Below, one piece after another: positions 8,442 through 17,045 of a DNA stretch of 64,000 bases (position 1 is its first letter; every line of letters starts with the position of its first letter). The stretch lies in the NCBI GenBank assembly GCA_030824555.1, contig JAVBXK010000014.1, positions 1-64,000 on the forward strand, written 5' to 3'. Position numbers and translations under genes: made by a program. Source of the DNA: a bacterium (GTDB lineage: Bacteria; Pseudomonadota; Gammaproteobacteria; Burkholderiales; Burkholderiaceae_C). The notes beneath the pieces are model-generated. The model was given only the letters and a program-made list of their open reading frames with translations, had not been told where the DNA came from and did no database searches.

Positions 8442-8455
8442 TTGACTCACATCAA
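8442..8455. promoter_or_regulatory. FNR/Anr-like box between Fur-like gene and imelysin operon
   Basis: TTGACTCACATCAA differs at one base from the FNR/Anr consensus TTGATNNNNATCAA and lies within a longer inverted repeat GCCTTGA-N6-TCAAGGC. It is 25 bp before the Fur-like start and about 110 bp before the imelysin start, suggesting oxygen control of one or both. Confidence 0.5.
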
Positions 8456-8481
8456 GGCGGTGGGTGAGATGGTTGTATATT

Positions 8482-8500
8482 AATGCAAACTATTCGCATT
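8482..8500. promoter_or_regulatory. Fur-type operator of the imelysin operon
   Basis: AATGCAAACTATTCGCATT in the divergent promoter region matches the palindromes at 721-739 and 5413-5431. Confidence 0.65.
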
Positions 8501-8562
8501 TGCATGTTTTAATGGCGGCCTGTCCATTCCGTTCTGTTTCATTCCATTCAGGAGTTGCACCC

Positions 8563-9774
8563 ATGACCCTTCGCCTTCTGCCCCTGGCCGCCGTCCTTTC
8601 GCTGTCGGTGGCTGCTGCCACCTTGACGGCGCACGCCCAGTCCGTCTCAGCTGCAGTGGCCCACACTGCGGTCGCACCGGCCGTGGCCGTCACCCACGCC
8701 GCCGTGGCCCAGCAATACGCCGCGCTGGTGTACGCCAACTACGAAGACGTGCTGAGCACCGCCAAAGCACTGCAAACAGCGGTCAACGCCTTTGTGGCCG
8801 CGCCGTCCGCCACCACACAAGACGCGGCCAAGCAAGCCTGGCTGGCAGCCAGAGAGACCTATGGCCAGACCGAAGCCTTCCGTTTCTACGGCGGCCCTAT
8901 CGACAGCGACAAAGGCCCCGAAGGCCGCATGAACGCCTGGCCCATGGACGAATCGTTTGTGGACAGCGTGAAAGGCAAGCCCAACGCCGGGCTGGTGAAC
9001 AACCCCAAATTCAAGATCACCGCCAAAAACCTGATGGCCCAGAACGAGCGCGGCGGCGAAGAAAACATTGCCACCGGCTGGCATGCGATCGAGTTTTTCC
9101 TGTGGGGGCAAGACCTGTCGGAAACCGGCCCCGGCGCGCGCAGCTTCGAGGACTTTGTGGACGGCAAAGCCCCCAATGCCGACCGCCGCCGCCTGTACCT
9201 GAAAACCGCCATGGACCTGCTGGTCAGCGACACCGAAAGCCTGGTCAAGGCCTGGGCCCCTGGCGTGAAAAACAACTTCCGCGCCAAGTTTGAAAAAGCT
9301 GGCAAAGAGTCGGTGCGCAAGATGCTGGTGGGCCTGGGCTCGCTGTCGCGCGGCGAACTGGCCGGTGAACGCCTGGAGGTGGCCCTGAACAGCCAGGACC
9401 AGGAAGACGAGCACTCCTGCTTCTCAGACAACACCCACCGCGATGTCGTCGCCAATGCCAAAGGTATTCAGAACGTGTGGCTGGGCAGCTACAAGCGGGT
9501 GGATGGCAGCGTGGTCAGCGGCCCGTCGTTGAAAGACCTGGTGGCTACCACTGACACTGCGCTGGCCGACAAAACCAGTAAACAAATTGCTGATTCGGTG
9601 GCCGCAGCCGAAGGCATCCAGGCCCCGTTTGACCGCGAAATTCTGGGCGACAAAACCGCCCCTGGCCGCCTGCGCATCCAGAAAACCATTGCCAGCCTGA
9701 CGCAGCAGAGCAAGGACCTCGTGGCCTCGGCCGGTGCGGTGGGCATCCAGAAGTTGACCCTGGTCGAACCTTGA
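8563..9774 (+). CDS. imelysin family periplasmic iron-uptake protein (IcmP/IrpA-like)
   Basis: A 403-residue secreted protein. It has a clear signal peptide (LRLLPLAAVLSLSVAAA, cleavage after AHAQ near residue 26) and an imelysin-like domain with the GxHxxE motif as GWHAIEFFLWG (His174, Glu177), the presumed metal site. The start has a good AGGAG 8 bp upstream; the longer frame is leader. It is the first gene of a four-gene operon matching the Fur-regulated Pseudomonas aeruginosa PA4370-PA4373 set (imelysin, di-haem DUF1111, imelysin, DUF1513). The family is thought to work in ferrous or ferric iron uptake, by analogy with EfeO. Regulation is probably by Fur through the box at 8482-8500. Confidence 0.88.
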   Translation: MTLRLLPLAAVLSLSVAAATLTAHAQSVSAAVAHTAVAPAVAVTHAAVAQQYAALVYANYEDVLSTAKALQTAVNAFVAAPSATTQDAAKQAWLAARETYGQTEAFRFYGGPIDSDKGPEGRMNAWPMDESFVDSVKGKPNAGLVNNPKFKITAKNLMAQNERGGEENIATGWHAIEFFLWGQDLSETGPGARSFEDFVDGKAPNADRRRLYLKTAMDLLVSDTESLVKAWAPGVKNNFRAKFEKAGKESVRKMLVGLGSLSRGELAGERLEVALNSQDQEDEHSCFSDNTHRDVVANAKGIQNVWLGSYKRVDGSVVSGPSLKDLVATTDTALADKTSKQIADSVAAAEGIQAPFDREILGDKTAPGRLRIQKTIASLTQQSKDLVASAGAVGIQKLTLVEP

Positions 9775-9837
9775 AGCTTTTTTGCCTTCCGCCGCTTTAT
9801 TGGCGGTGATTTTCAGCTATATATTTCATTTAACCCT

Positions 9838-11331
9838 ATGAACCTCCTCAGCCAGCCCCTGATGGCCAGCCAAGGCCTGTCCGTTCTGTCCTCCACCCGC
9901 CGTGTGGCACCTTGGTTGCTGGCTGCGGGGGCTTTTTCTGTCCCGCTGGCCTTGAACGCCACGGCCAGTGCCGATGAGCTGGAGGCCACCGGCGGCCCCA
10001 CCACCGTGTGGGCCAATGGCAAGAACGCGTTTTCGTTCCCGGCCGCCAACCTCACCGACGAAGAGCGCACACGTTTTGCCATTGGCAATTCGTTTTTCAA
10101 ACGCAACTGGGTGCAGGCACCGGCCTCCACCAAGGTGCGCGATGGCCTGGGCCCGCACTTCATTTCACGCAGTTGCGGCGGGTGCCATGTGCTGGACGGG
10201 CGGGGCCAACCGCCCGAGTTCAAAAAGGGGTTGGTGGACCACGATCAGCCCACCCAAATGCTCATCCGCCTGTCGGTGCCCGGCAAACCCGCCTCGCACG
10301 ACGGTGTGGTGCCCGAACCCACTTACGGTGACCAGTTCAACAACGCAGCCATCGAAGGCGTGAAGCCCGAGGGCGAGGTGGTCATCCGCCGCACCCCCGT
10401 GCACGGCCGCTTTGCCGATGGCACCCGCTACACCCTGCAGCAGCCCAGATACGGGTTCAAAAACCTGGGCTACGGCCCGATGGCACCTGACGTGATGCTC
10501 AGCCCGCGCGTGCCGCCGCAGCTCATGGGCATCGGGTTGATCGAGGCCATCCCTGAAGCTGACGTGTTGGCCAACGCCGCTGCGCAGGCCGCCGCCCCCG
10601 GCCCCATCAAGGGGCAGGCCAACCGTGTGTGGGACGCCCCTTCGCAACAAATGGTGCTGGGCCGCTTCGGCTGGAAGGCCAACACCGGCACCATCGCACA
10701 CCAGAGTGCGGGCGCATTCCGGGGCGACATTGGCATCACCAGCCCCTGGGCACCCGAAGAAGCCTGTACCCCGGCGCAGACAGACTGCCTGGCCGTCGAG
10801 CGTGGCGGGCACGGCGATGCCCATGAAATCGACCGGGCCACACTGGAAGACGTGGTGTTCTACCAGGCGGTGCTGGCCCCAGCGGCCCGCCGCAAACCCA
10901 ACGATGCGCTGGTGCTGAAGGGGCAGGCACTGTTTGCCCAGGCTCAGTGCGCCGTGTGCCACCGCCCCAGCTACACCACCGGCCAACCGCCGCTGGCACA
11001 GGCGTTCCCGCGCCTGTCCAGCCCGGCGCTGGTGGGCCACACCATCCACCCCTACACCGATCTGTTGCTGCACGACATGGGGGTTGCATTGGCCGATGGC
11101 CGTCCCGACTTTGCTGCCAATGGCCGCCAGTGGAAAACCCCACCGCTGTGGGGCATCGGCCTCGTCAAAGACGTGAACAGTCACCAGCGCCTGTTGCACG
11201 ACGGCCGAGCCAACGGCGTGCTGGAAGCCGTGCTGTGGCACGGTGGCGAGGCGGAGGGTGCCAAACAGCGCGTGCTGAACATGAACAAAGCCGAGCGTGC
11301 TGCGCTGGTGAAATTCGTGGAGAGTTTGTGA
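9838..11331 (+). CDS. DUF1111 di-haem cytochrome c (thiol oxidoreductase-like)
   Basis: A 497-residue periplasmic protein related to MauG/di-haem peroxidases. It has a long N-terminal signal or anchor region (VAPWLLAAGAFSVPLAL) and two CxxCH haem sites: CGGCH in the first third and CAVCH in the last third, each in a cytochrome c-like domain. In the PA4370-4373-type operon it is probably the redox partner for iron handled by the imelysins; that role is inference. It starts 63 bp after the first imelysin with no obvious ribosome site, so the start is uncertain. The stop overlaps the next ATG by one base (TGATG). Confidence 0.88.
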   Translation: MNLLSQPLMASQGLSVLSSTRRVAPWLLAAGAFSVPLALNATASADELEATGGPTTVWANGKNAFSFPAANLTDEERTRFAIGNSFFKRNWVQAPASTKVRDGLGPHFISRSCGGCHVLDGRGQPPEFKKGLVDHDQPTQMLIRLSVPGKPASHDGVVPEPTYGDQFNNAAIEGVKPEGEVVIRRTPVHGRFADGTRYTLQQPRYGFKNLGYGPMAPDVMLSPRVPPQLMGIGLIEAIPEADVLANAAAQAAAPGPIKGQANRVWDAPSQQMVLGRFGWKANTGTIAHQSAGAFRGDIGITSPWAPEEACTPAQTDCLAVERGGHGDAHEIDRATLEDVVFYQAVLAPAARRKPNDALVLKGQALFAQAQCAVCHRPSYTTGQPPLAQAFPRLSSPALVGHTIHPYTDLLLHDMGVALADGRPDFAANGRQWKTPPLWGIGLVKDVNSHQRLLHDGRANGVLEAVLWHGGEAEGAKQRVLNMNKAERAALVKFVESL

Positions 11332-12557
11332 TGCGCAACGGGCGTTTTTTCACGCACGCTGCGTTGCAGGTCACGGTCACCGCATCTCTCGCGGTGAGCA
11401 CCGTCGTGCATGCCCAGGTGGCGATGCCGTTTTACAGCGCCGAGCACGCACTTGCTGGCGTGTATGCCCACCACCTGCCGCCGCTGAGCCAGGCCTTTCA
11501 GGCGCAGGCCGACGCGCTGGTGCAGGCCACCACGCAACACTGCGCGGCGCTGCCTGGCCTGGGCAACGGGTACGCACCGCTATCGGCGGCTTCCGCAAGC
11601 CTGTACGCCCAGTGGCAGCAGACCATGGCCGGCTGGGAAGCGCTCTCCACCCCGGCCATTGGACCGGTGTTGACGCGGCGCGCGCAACGGCAGATTGACT
11701 TTTGGCCCACCCGGCCCGAACTCATCCACAAAGCACTGGACAAAGCCCCGCAGACGCTGGCCGACATGGCGCGCGTGGGCACGCTGGCCAAAGGGCTGCC
11801 CGCGTTCGAGTTTTTGCTGCTGACGTGGCGGCCACTGAACCCGGCGCAAGGCCGCGCTTTTGACGCACGGGGGCTCAAACCCGGTGAAAAACCCAGAGAA
11901 GTGCCCTTCGTCAACCGCCCCATGCCCGCCGCCACCTGCCAGTACCTGGTGCTGGTGGCGCAGGGTGTGCAGGTTGAAGCGCGTGAGCTGGCGGCCGAAC
12001 TGAGCACCTGGGCTGCCAAAGACTGGCAGGCACAGTCAGAGGCCGACGTTGAAGTCACCCGCGCCGTGCTGGTGGAGTGGCTCAACCAATGGCTGGGCGG
12101 CGTGGAGCGCCTGCGCTGGATGCACCTCGAAAAACCCGTCAAAGCCGTGCAGACCGTGGGCTCCGCGCTGAAGGGCAACCCACCCCACTTTGCACGCTTG
12201 TCGCGCGAGGCCAACTTGGCCAGCTGGCGTGCGCAGTGGGCCAGCCTGCGGGCGCAGGGGCAGCTCACGCCGCAGCAGCGTCAGCAGCCCCAGGTGCCTG
12301 GCGAGGCCTTGGTGCCCATCGAAGCGCTGCTGCTGGGCAAGGGGCACATCGCGCTCGCCCAGCGCTGGGCCAAGGCGCTGGATGGCGTCAGCACCCGGCT
12401 GGCCGCCTTGCCAGACACAGCCCCGGCCCGTGCCACCGACCACCGTCAGTTGCTGGCGCTGACCGCTGCACTCAAGGCCGTGACCGCGCTCTACCAGACC
12501 GAAGTGGCCACCGCACTCGACATCCCGCTGGGGTTCTCCGATGCCGATGGCGACTGA
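11331..12557 (+). CDS. second imelysin-family protein, GxHxxE motif degenerate
   Basis: A 408-residue secreted protein with a signal peptide (TVTASLAVSTVVHAQ) and the imelysin fold. At the place of the family GxHxxE motif it has GLPAFEFLLL, so the Glu is kept but the His is replaced by Pro. Metal binding there must differ from the first imelysin, possibly a specialised partner within the same complex. The ATG overlaps the DUF1111 stop codon, arguing for tight coupling. The open frame runs further upstream inside DUF1111, but that part is a shadow. Confidence 0.85.
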   Translation: MRNGRFFTHAALQVTVTASLAVSTVVHAQVAMPFYSAEHALAGVYAHHLPPLSQAFQAQADALVQATTQHCAALPGLGNGYAPLSAASASLYAQWQQTMAGWEALSTPAIGPVLTRRAQRQIDFWPTRPELIHKALDKAPQTLADMARVGTLAKGLPAFEFLLLTWRPLNPAQGRAFDARGLKPGEKPREVPFVNRPMPAATCQYLVLVAQGVQVEARELAAELSTWAAKDWQAQSEADVEVTRAVLVEWLNQWLGGVERLRWMHLEKPVKAVQTVGSALKGNPPHFARLSREANLASWRAQWASLRAQGQLTPQQRQQPQVPGEALVPIEALLLGKGHIALAQRWAKALDGVSTRLAALPDTAPARATDHRQLLALTAALKAVTALYQTEVATALDIPLGFSDADGD

Positions 12558-13779
12558 ACCGGGCTTGGCCACCCGCCGCCTGTGCTTGCAGCGCCTGGGC
12601 CAGGGCGCGTTGGCCGTGTGGTTGCCAGCGGGTGCGTGGTCAGCCCCCCGCCCGTCAACGCTTGCTGTGCTTGCCGCTTGCTGGGACGATCCCAAGGGCC
12701 TGCACCAGGCTGGGTGGTTACGGGTGGTTTCGTCGGCGGGTCGGGCCGCGATTCAGGTGCAACACGCCACAGCCTTGCCCACGCGCGGCCATGGGCTCGC
12801 ACCCCTGCCCGACGGTCGTTTGCTGGTGGTCGCCCGCCGTCCGGGCGACTGGTTGGTGCACCTGTCACCCACCCAACACCCGCACTGGGTGTGGATGGAG
12901 GCGGGGCGCCAGTTCAGTGGCCATGTGCTGGCCGGGCCAGACGGACGCACCGTGTTCACCACCGAAATTGACACCGACACCGGGCAGGGCCTGCTGGGCG
13001 TGCGCGATGCCCGCAGCCTTGAAAAGCGCGCCGAGTTTCCCACCCACGGCATGGACCCGCACGCTGTGTCGGCCATGCCCGCGCACGGTCTGGGTGGTGC
13101 TGGGCAGGGCGGGGCGCACCCCCTGGCCGGCATGCTGTTCGTGGCCAACGGCGGTATCGACACGGCGGCTGAAACCGGCCGCACCAAGCGCCACCTCCAC
13201 CGCATGGATTCGTCGGTGGTTTGTCTGCACCCCGCCACGGGCGAGTTGCTGGGCCAATGGCGTTTGCCCGACCCCAGATTGAGCCTGCGCCACCTGGCCT
13301 GGGCCCACACCCCCGAAGGCCTGCCTTTGCTGGGCATTGCCCTGCAGGCCGAGCACGACGACGGTGCCGCCCGTGCCGCCGCCCCCGTGCTGGCTGTGCT
13401 GGACTGGCAGCACAACCCCCACGGCGAACTGCGGTTGGCCACGGGCCAACCCGCCCTTGCGGGCTACGGCGGGGATGTGGCGGTGGTGGGCCATGGATTC
13501 CCAGCGCACGACGCGCCACCTGTTGCGCCATTTGAGGCCCCGTATTTTCTGGTCAGCGCCACGCGGGGACACGCGTTGGTGCGCTATGCGCTCGACGGCC
13601 GGTACCTCGGGCACACCACCTGGGCCGACGCGGGTGCGCTGAGCAAAGGGCAGGTGGTGTGGGCCGGGGGGCGCATGGGTGGCTTGCGCCCCGGGCCAGT
13701 GGCCGCAGTCCCTGACACCGCCGCAGGTTTCGAGCACGGACGCCTGGACAACCACTGGCTGTCTGTGCCAGCGGCCTGA
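12541..13779 (+). CDS. DUF1513 beta-propeller protein of the imelysin operon
   Basis: A 412-residue protein of the DUF1513 family, function unknown, always found with imelysin/DUF1111 genes. The N-terminal region is hydrophobic and looks like a signal (LGQGALAVWLPAGAWSA). The rest shows repeated beta-rich blocks with conserved GHVLAGPDGRT and GMDPHAV, compatible with a seven-bladed propeller. It overlaps the preceding imelysin by 17 bp. An ATG two codons later (12547) is an alternative start. Last gene of the operon. Its role may be structural or regulatory; nothing in the sequence settles it. Confidence 0.8.
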   Translation: MPMATEPGLATRRLCLQRLGQGALAVWLPAGAWSAPRPSTLAVLAACWDDPKGLHQAGWLRVVSSAGRAAIQVQHATALPTRGHGLAPLPDGRLLVVARRPGDWLVHLSPTQHPHWVWMEAGRQFSGHVLAGPDGRTVFTTEIDTDTGQGLLGVRDARSLEKRAEFPTHGMDPHAVSAMPAHGLGGAGQGGAHPLAGMLFVANGGIDTAAETGRTKRHLHRMDSSVVCLHPATGELLGQWRLPDPRLSLRHLAWAHTPEGLPLLGIALQAEHDDGAARAAAPVLAVLDWQHNPHGELRLATGQPALAGYGGDVAVVGHGFPAHDAPPVAPFEAPYFLVSATRGHALVRYALDGRYLGHTTWADAGALSKGQVVWAGGRMGGLRPGPVAAVPDTAAGFEHGRLDNHWLSVPAA

Positions 13780-14138
13780 TGGGCTGAGACTCACTCAAGT
13801 GCGGCTGCAGTTGGCGAAACAAGGGCATGCCCAGGAAGTGGCCCGGATGCAGGCCAGCATGGTCCACTTTGTCTGTGAATATGTGGAGTAAAAATGGCAT
13901 TCAACGCTTTATTGGTGGTTGTTTTAGCTTCATTTTTTGATTTAAAGCAGGTCTCAGATGCTTTGTCTTGACACACCTGTCCGAAGGCCCGTGGGCCCAC
14001 GCGGTCAGTGTGGCAACGGACGCTGGCACGCCCGGGCCGGTGAAGGACAGGTTCACGGTCACCATCATGTTCTCCAAATATCGAAGGGGGTAAGGGTGAG
14101 CCGCCAGCGCGAGCCTGGTTCGGATGACAATGCGAAGC
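13780..14138. other. intergenic region without a supported gene
   Basis: About 360 bp between the DUF1513 gene and the S49 peptidase. It holds an AT-rich stretch (13890-13950) and a TTGACA at 13968-13973 without a matching -10. Short ORFs here lack coding character. No terminator hairpin with a T-run is evident. Confidence 0.5.
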
Positions 14139-15170
14139 ATGTGGAACCCATTCAAACCAAGCCAACCCGCCCCCCATTCCGTGGAGGCCGTGCTGCAACA
14201 GCCTGCTGACAATGCCGAGCAGGCCATGGTGTTGCTGGCCAAAGCCTTCGTGATCGATCAGCAGCGCCGCGAGACTGAAACCCGCCGTGCTGCCCGTTTC
14301 AAGCGGTGGATGGTGGGCTTGGTGGTGGTGGGCTCGGTGGGTTTGTACGCCGTGCTGGGAGCCAAGGCCTTGCTGCCCTTGCCAGGCGTGGTGGCCAAGG
14401 AGCCCGCCGCAGCGCTGGTAAAGGTGGAGGGGCAAATCAGCGCAACGGCCAAACTGGCGTCGGCCGACAAAGTGGTGGCCGCGCTGACGCGTGCATTTGA
14501 AGACACCAACGTGCAACGCGTGCTGCTGTACATCGACTCCCCCGGCGGCGCACCGGTCGAGGCAGAACGCATCATGGATGCCGTGGCCGAGCTGCGCAAA
14601 AAACACCCCAAACCCATTCAGGCCGTGATTGGCAACCTGGGTGCATCGGCCGGGTACATGGTGGCCCTGTCTGCCGACGAAATCGTCAGCGCCAAATACT
14701 CGCTGGTGGGCTCCATCGGGGCCATTTTGCAAAGCTGGGACGTGCACCGCGTGCTGGAGAAGTACGACGTGAAGGCCAAAACCTATGCCTCCGGCAAGCT
14801 CAAAGGCATGCTCAACCCCTTCGAGCCCAGTACACCCGAAGGCGAAGCCAAGGCCCAGACCCTGGTGGACGAACTGGGCCGCCAGTTTGAAACACTGCTG
14901 GCAGAACGCCGTGGCAAAAAACTGACCCAATCACCAGACACCTACGCCACGGGCGAGGTGTGGGGCGGGCAAGACGCGCTCGGGCTGGGCCTGGTGGACG
15001 GCAACGGCACCATCGAGACCATCATGGCGGGTTACCCCGACCTGAAGCTGGTCAACTTTGGCCCCTTCGAGCGCAAAAACAACCTGCTGCCCAGCTGGCT
15101 GCAAACGCTGGAAGACATTGCCGTGTCGCTGAATGCTGCCTCGGCCTTGCTTCAGGGCAAGCCTCAATGA
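14139..15170 (+). CDS. S49 family (SppA/SohB-like) membrane serine peptidase
   Basis: A 343-residue signal-peptide-peptidase-type enzyme. It has a cytoplasmic N-terminus of about 50 residues, one membrane span (WMVGLVVVGSVGLYAVLGAK), then the ClpP-like fold in the periplasm. The catalytic Ser sits in NLGASAGYMVA and the general-base Lys in ASGKLKGMLNP, giving the Ser-Lys dyad. Preceding YIDSPGGAP is the oxyanion strand of the family. An ATG five codons upstream (14124) is an alternative start; neither has a strong ribosome site. It stands alone, 181 bp before the cytochrome genes. Its substrates, presumably membrane-embedded peptides, are not indicated. Confidence 0.87.
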   Translation: MWNPFKPSQPAPHSVEAVLQQPADNAEQAMVLLAKAFVIDQQRRETETRRAARFKRWMVGLVVVGSVGLYAVLGAKALLPLPGVVAKEPAAALVKVEGQISATAKLASADKVVAALTRAFEDTNVQRVLLYIDSPGGAPVEAERIMDAVAELRKKHPKPIQAVIGNLGASAGYMVALSADEIVSAKYSLVGSIGAILQSWDVHRVLEKYDVKAKTYASGKLKGMLNPFEPSTPEGEAKAQTLVDELGRQFETLLAERRGKKLTQSPDTYATGEVWGGQDALGLGLVDGNGTIETIMAGYPDLKLVNFGPFERKNNLLPSWLQTLEDIAVSLNAASALLQGKPQ

Positions 15171-15247
15171 GCGGACGCCACGAAGGGCGAATGGGGTCTT
15201 GACCCAGACACATGCATCTCAGCGTCATTCTGGGTTGATGTCGCTTC

Positions 15248-15261
15248 TTGATTTTTGTCAA
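15248..15261 (+). promoter_or_regulatory. FNR/Anr-like box upstream of the cytochrome operon
   Basis: TTGATTTTTGTCAA matches TTGATNNNNATCAA at all but one position. It lies 91 bp before the cytochrome c start. A possible promoter follows (ATGACC at 15289-15294, TATAGT at 15313-15318), which would put the box near -70, a class I activator position. Confidence 0.5.
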
Positions 15262-15351
15262 TTGGTTGAGCGTTTGGATGGACCTTCCATGACCTGCTTA
15301 AGGGTGGGGGTTTATAGTGGTTCAAACCAATTTCAACAAAGAACCACTGAC

Positions 15352-15702
15352 ATGAATACATCTCGCTCGATGCGCTTGGTCCAAGCAACGCTTGCCGTTA
15401 TTTATCTGGGTGCAGGGGCATCTGTGCAAGCACAAGAGGTCGACGTGGCTGCAGCCGAGGCGCTGGCCAAGAAAAGCAATTGCACCAAATGCCACGCTGT
15501 GAGTGCCAAAAAAGACGGCCCAGCTTACAAGGTGACCGCCGAAAAATACAAAGGCAAGACAGATGCTGAAGCCACGCTGATCAAGCACCTGAAGACCGGT
15601 CCCAAGGTCAAAATCGACGGGGTGGAAGAAGAGCACCAGATCGTCAAGTCCAAGGACGATGCCGAAATCAAGAACCTGGTTCGCTACGTCCTGTCGCGCT
15701 GA
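15352..15702 (+). CDS. small periplasmic cytochrome c (class I, c551/c552-like)
   Basis: A 116-residue monohaem cytochrome with a signal peptide (RLVQATLAVIYLGAGASVQAQ) and one CTKCH haem site near the N-terminus of the mature protein, followed by a single small domain (KYKGKTDAEATLIKHL; EIKNLVRYVLSR). The distal Met ligand expected in c551 proteins is not obvious, so ligation may be His/other. First gene of a cytochrome c, NapC/NirT, cytochrome c cluster. A soluble shuttle between the quinol-oxidising tetrahaem protein and a periplasmic reductase is the likely role. Confidence 0.86.
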   Translation: MNTSRSMRLVQATLAVIYLGAGASVQAQEVDVAAAEALAKKSNCTKCHAVSAKKDGPAYKVTAEKYKGKTDAEATLIKHLKTGPKVKIDGVEEEHQIVKSKDDAEIKNLVRYVLSR

Positions 15703-15723
15703 ACGCCCGATCCGGACTGAACC

Positions 15724-16311
15724 ATGAGTGCACTGTTCAAAACGTTGCGCGCCCGCTGGAAGCTGGTGCTGGGCTTGTCGGTAGCAGGGTTTCTGGCGTC
15801 TGCGGCCCTCATCGTTGCCGGGGCGGCTGGTTTGGCCTACACCAGCACCGAGGCGTTCTGCATCGGTTGTCACGAAATGCGCGACAACGTCTACGCCGAA
15901 TACAAAGGCACCATCCACGACCAGAACCGCACGGGTGTGCGTGCCATTTGCACCGATTGCCACGTGCCACGCGACCCCGTTGCGCTGATCAAACGTAAAT
16001 TCGAAGCGTCGGGCGAGCTGTATCACCACTTCATCACGGGCTCCATCAACACCCCCGAAAAGTTTGAAGCCAAGCGACATGAGTTGGCCACGCACGTGTG
16101 GAAGCGCATGAAGGAAACCGATTCCATCGAGTGCCGCAACTGCCACAAGGCAGACAAGATGAGCGTGGAGCTTCAGTCCCCCAAGGCTCAGGCCCGCCAT
16201 GCCAAGGCCAAGGTTGAGAACCTCACTTGCATTGACTGCCACTTTGGCATTGCGCACAAGGAACCCGATGGACCTGGTCCACGGGAAATGGTGTTTGGCA
16301 AAGCGAAATGA
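15724..16311 (+). CDS. NapC/NirT-family membrane tetrahaem cytochrome c
   Basis: A 195-residue quinol dehydrogenase. It has an N-terminal uncleaved membrane anchor (LVLGLSVAGFLASAALIVAGAAGLA) and four CxxCH haem sites: CIGCH, CTDCH, CRNCH and CIDCH. This is the NapC/NirT/CymA arrangement that takes electrons from membrane quinol to periplasmic reductases. It lies 21 bp after the first cytochrome c and 40 bp before the second. No nap, nir, tor or mtr reductase is in the window, so the terminal partner is unknown. With rquA 0.7 kb downstream, low-potential rhodoquinol is a plausible electron donor (inference). Confidence 0.92.
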   Translation: MSALFKTLRARWKLVLGLSVAGFLASAALIVAGAAGLAYTSTEAFCIGCHEMRDNVYAEYKGTIHDQNRTGVRAICTDCHVPRDPVALIKRKFEASGELYHHFITGSINTPEKFEAKRHELATHVWKRMKETDSIECRNCHKADKMSVELQSPKAQARHAKAKVENLTCIDCHFGIAHKEPDGPGPREMVFGKAK

Positions 16312-16351
16312 GTCGGCGTTGATCCCGTTTTTCTACACAAGGAACCCAGAC

Positions 16352-16822
16352 ATGAAACTCAAACTTGCAGCCACATTGGCCTGTGCCGTGCTGTCTCTTC
16401 CCACCTTTGCACAAGAGGTGACATACCGCAACCAAGTCAAGCCCATGATTCAAAAGCTGTGTGCGGAATGCCATGGCGACGATGCCCCCACGCTCGCAGA
16501 GTTCAAACTCGCCGAGGAAAAGTACAAAAAAGAGAAGCTGGGTCCGCGTACCAGTACCTACGAAAATCTGCTGCAGATCATTGCCTACACAGATACCGGC
16601 GCACTCATGCGTCGGCTGGACGATGGCACGAACACGTCAGACAAGAAGCCCGGCAACATGTACAAATATTTGGGTGAAACCGATGCCGAGCGTGCGGCAA
16701 ACTTGGTCATGCTCAAGTCATGGGTGGGCGAGGGTGCCTGGAACCTGAACCGCTGGACTGCTCGTGGGGACGTGCCAGGCGTCACCAAAGAGCAGCTTGA
16801 AAAGCTGAAATTGAAGTATTGA
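16352..16822 (+). CDS. periplasmic cytochrome c, third gene of the NapC cluster
   Basis: A 156-residue secreted protein with a signal peptide (LAATLACAVLSLPTFAQ) and one haem site (CAECH) in the region TYRNQVKPMIQKLCAECH, which resembles planctomycete-type and sulfur-respiration cytochromes. The rest is helical with no second CxxCH. The start has AAGGA 11 bp upstream. Probably an electron carrier in the same chain as the preceding two genes; the partner reductase is not identified. Confidence 0.82.
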   Translation: MKLKLAATLACAVLSLPTFAQEVTYRNQVKPMIQKLCAECHGDDAPTLAEFKLAEEKYKKEKLGPRTSTYENLLQIIAYTDTGALMRRLDDGTNTSDKKPGNMYKYLGETDAERAANLVMLKSWVGEGAWNLNRWTARGDVPGVTKEQLEKLKLKY

Positions 16823-16889
16823 TCTGAATGGTACTGGCCTCGACCACTTCCAGTGGGCAGGCTTCTCAGTTTCAATGTGCAGCGGAGGC

Positions 16890-16904
16890 GTCAATAATAT
16901 TGAC
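16890..16904. repeat. perfect 15-bp palindrome upstream of rquA
   Basis: GTCAATAATATTGAC is a perfect 7-1-7 inverted repeat located 142-156 bp before the proposed rquA start. It could be an operator; no specific regulator is assigned. Confidence 0.45.
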
Positions 16905-16919
16905 CATCCGGGTTAAAAG

Positions 16920-16966
16920 AAGCCTCCAACGGTGATGTTCTTCGACCTTGGGGGCTTTTCTTTTTG
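16920..16966 (+). terminator. probable intrinsic terminator after the cytochrome genes
   Basis: AAGCCTCC (16920-16927) can pair with GGGGGCTT (16950-16957, one mismatch) and is followed by TTCTTTTT. It would end the cytochrome transcript before rquA. The loop is large, so confidence is limited. Confidence 0.45.
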
Positions 16967-17045
16967 GAGCATCTGCACACATTTGCGGCGACTGCCGACA
17001 TCTGGCTGCGCACAGATGCTTCAAGGGTTTTCAAAGGTTACACAC

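Noticed and set aside
10947-11330. N-terminal extension of the second imelysin
   Set aside because: The frame is open into DUF1111, but the ATG at 11331 with its signal peptide and TGATG overlap is the natural start.
13679-13891. Short ORF of 70 codons overlapping the DUF1513 end
   Set aside because: Mostly inside the DUF1513 gene in another frame, no coding character and no ribosome site.
13968-13973. TTGACA as a -35 for the S49 peptidase gene
   Set aside because: No usable -10 is found 16-18 bp downstream, so no promoter is called.
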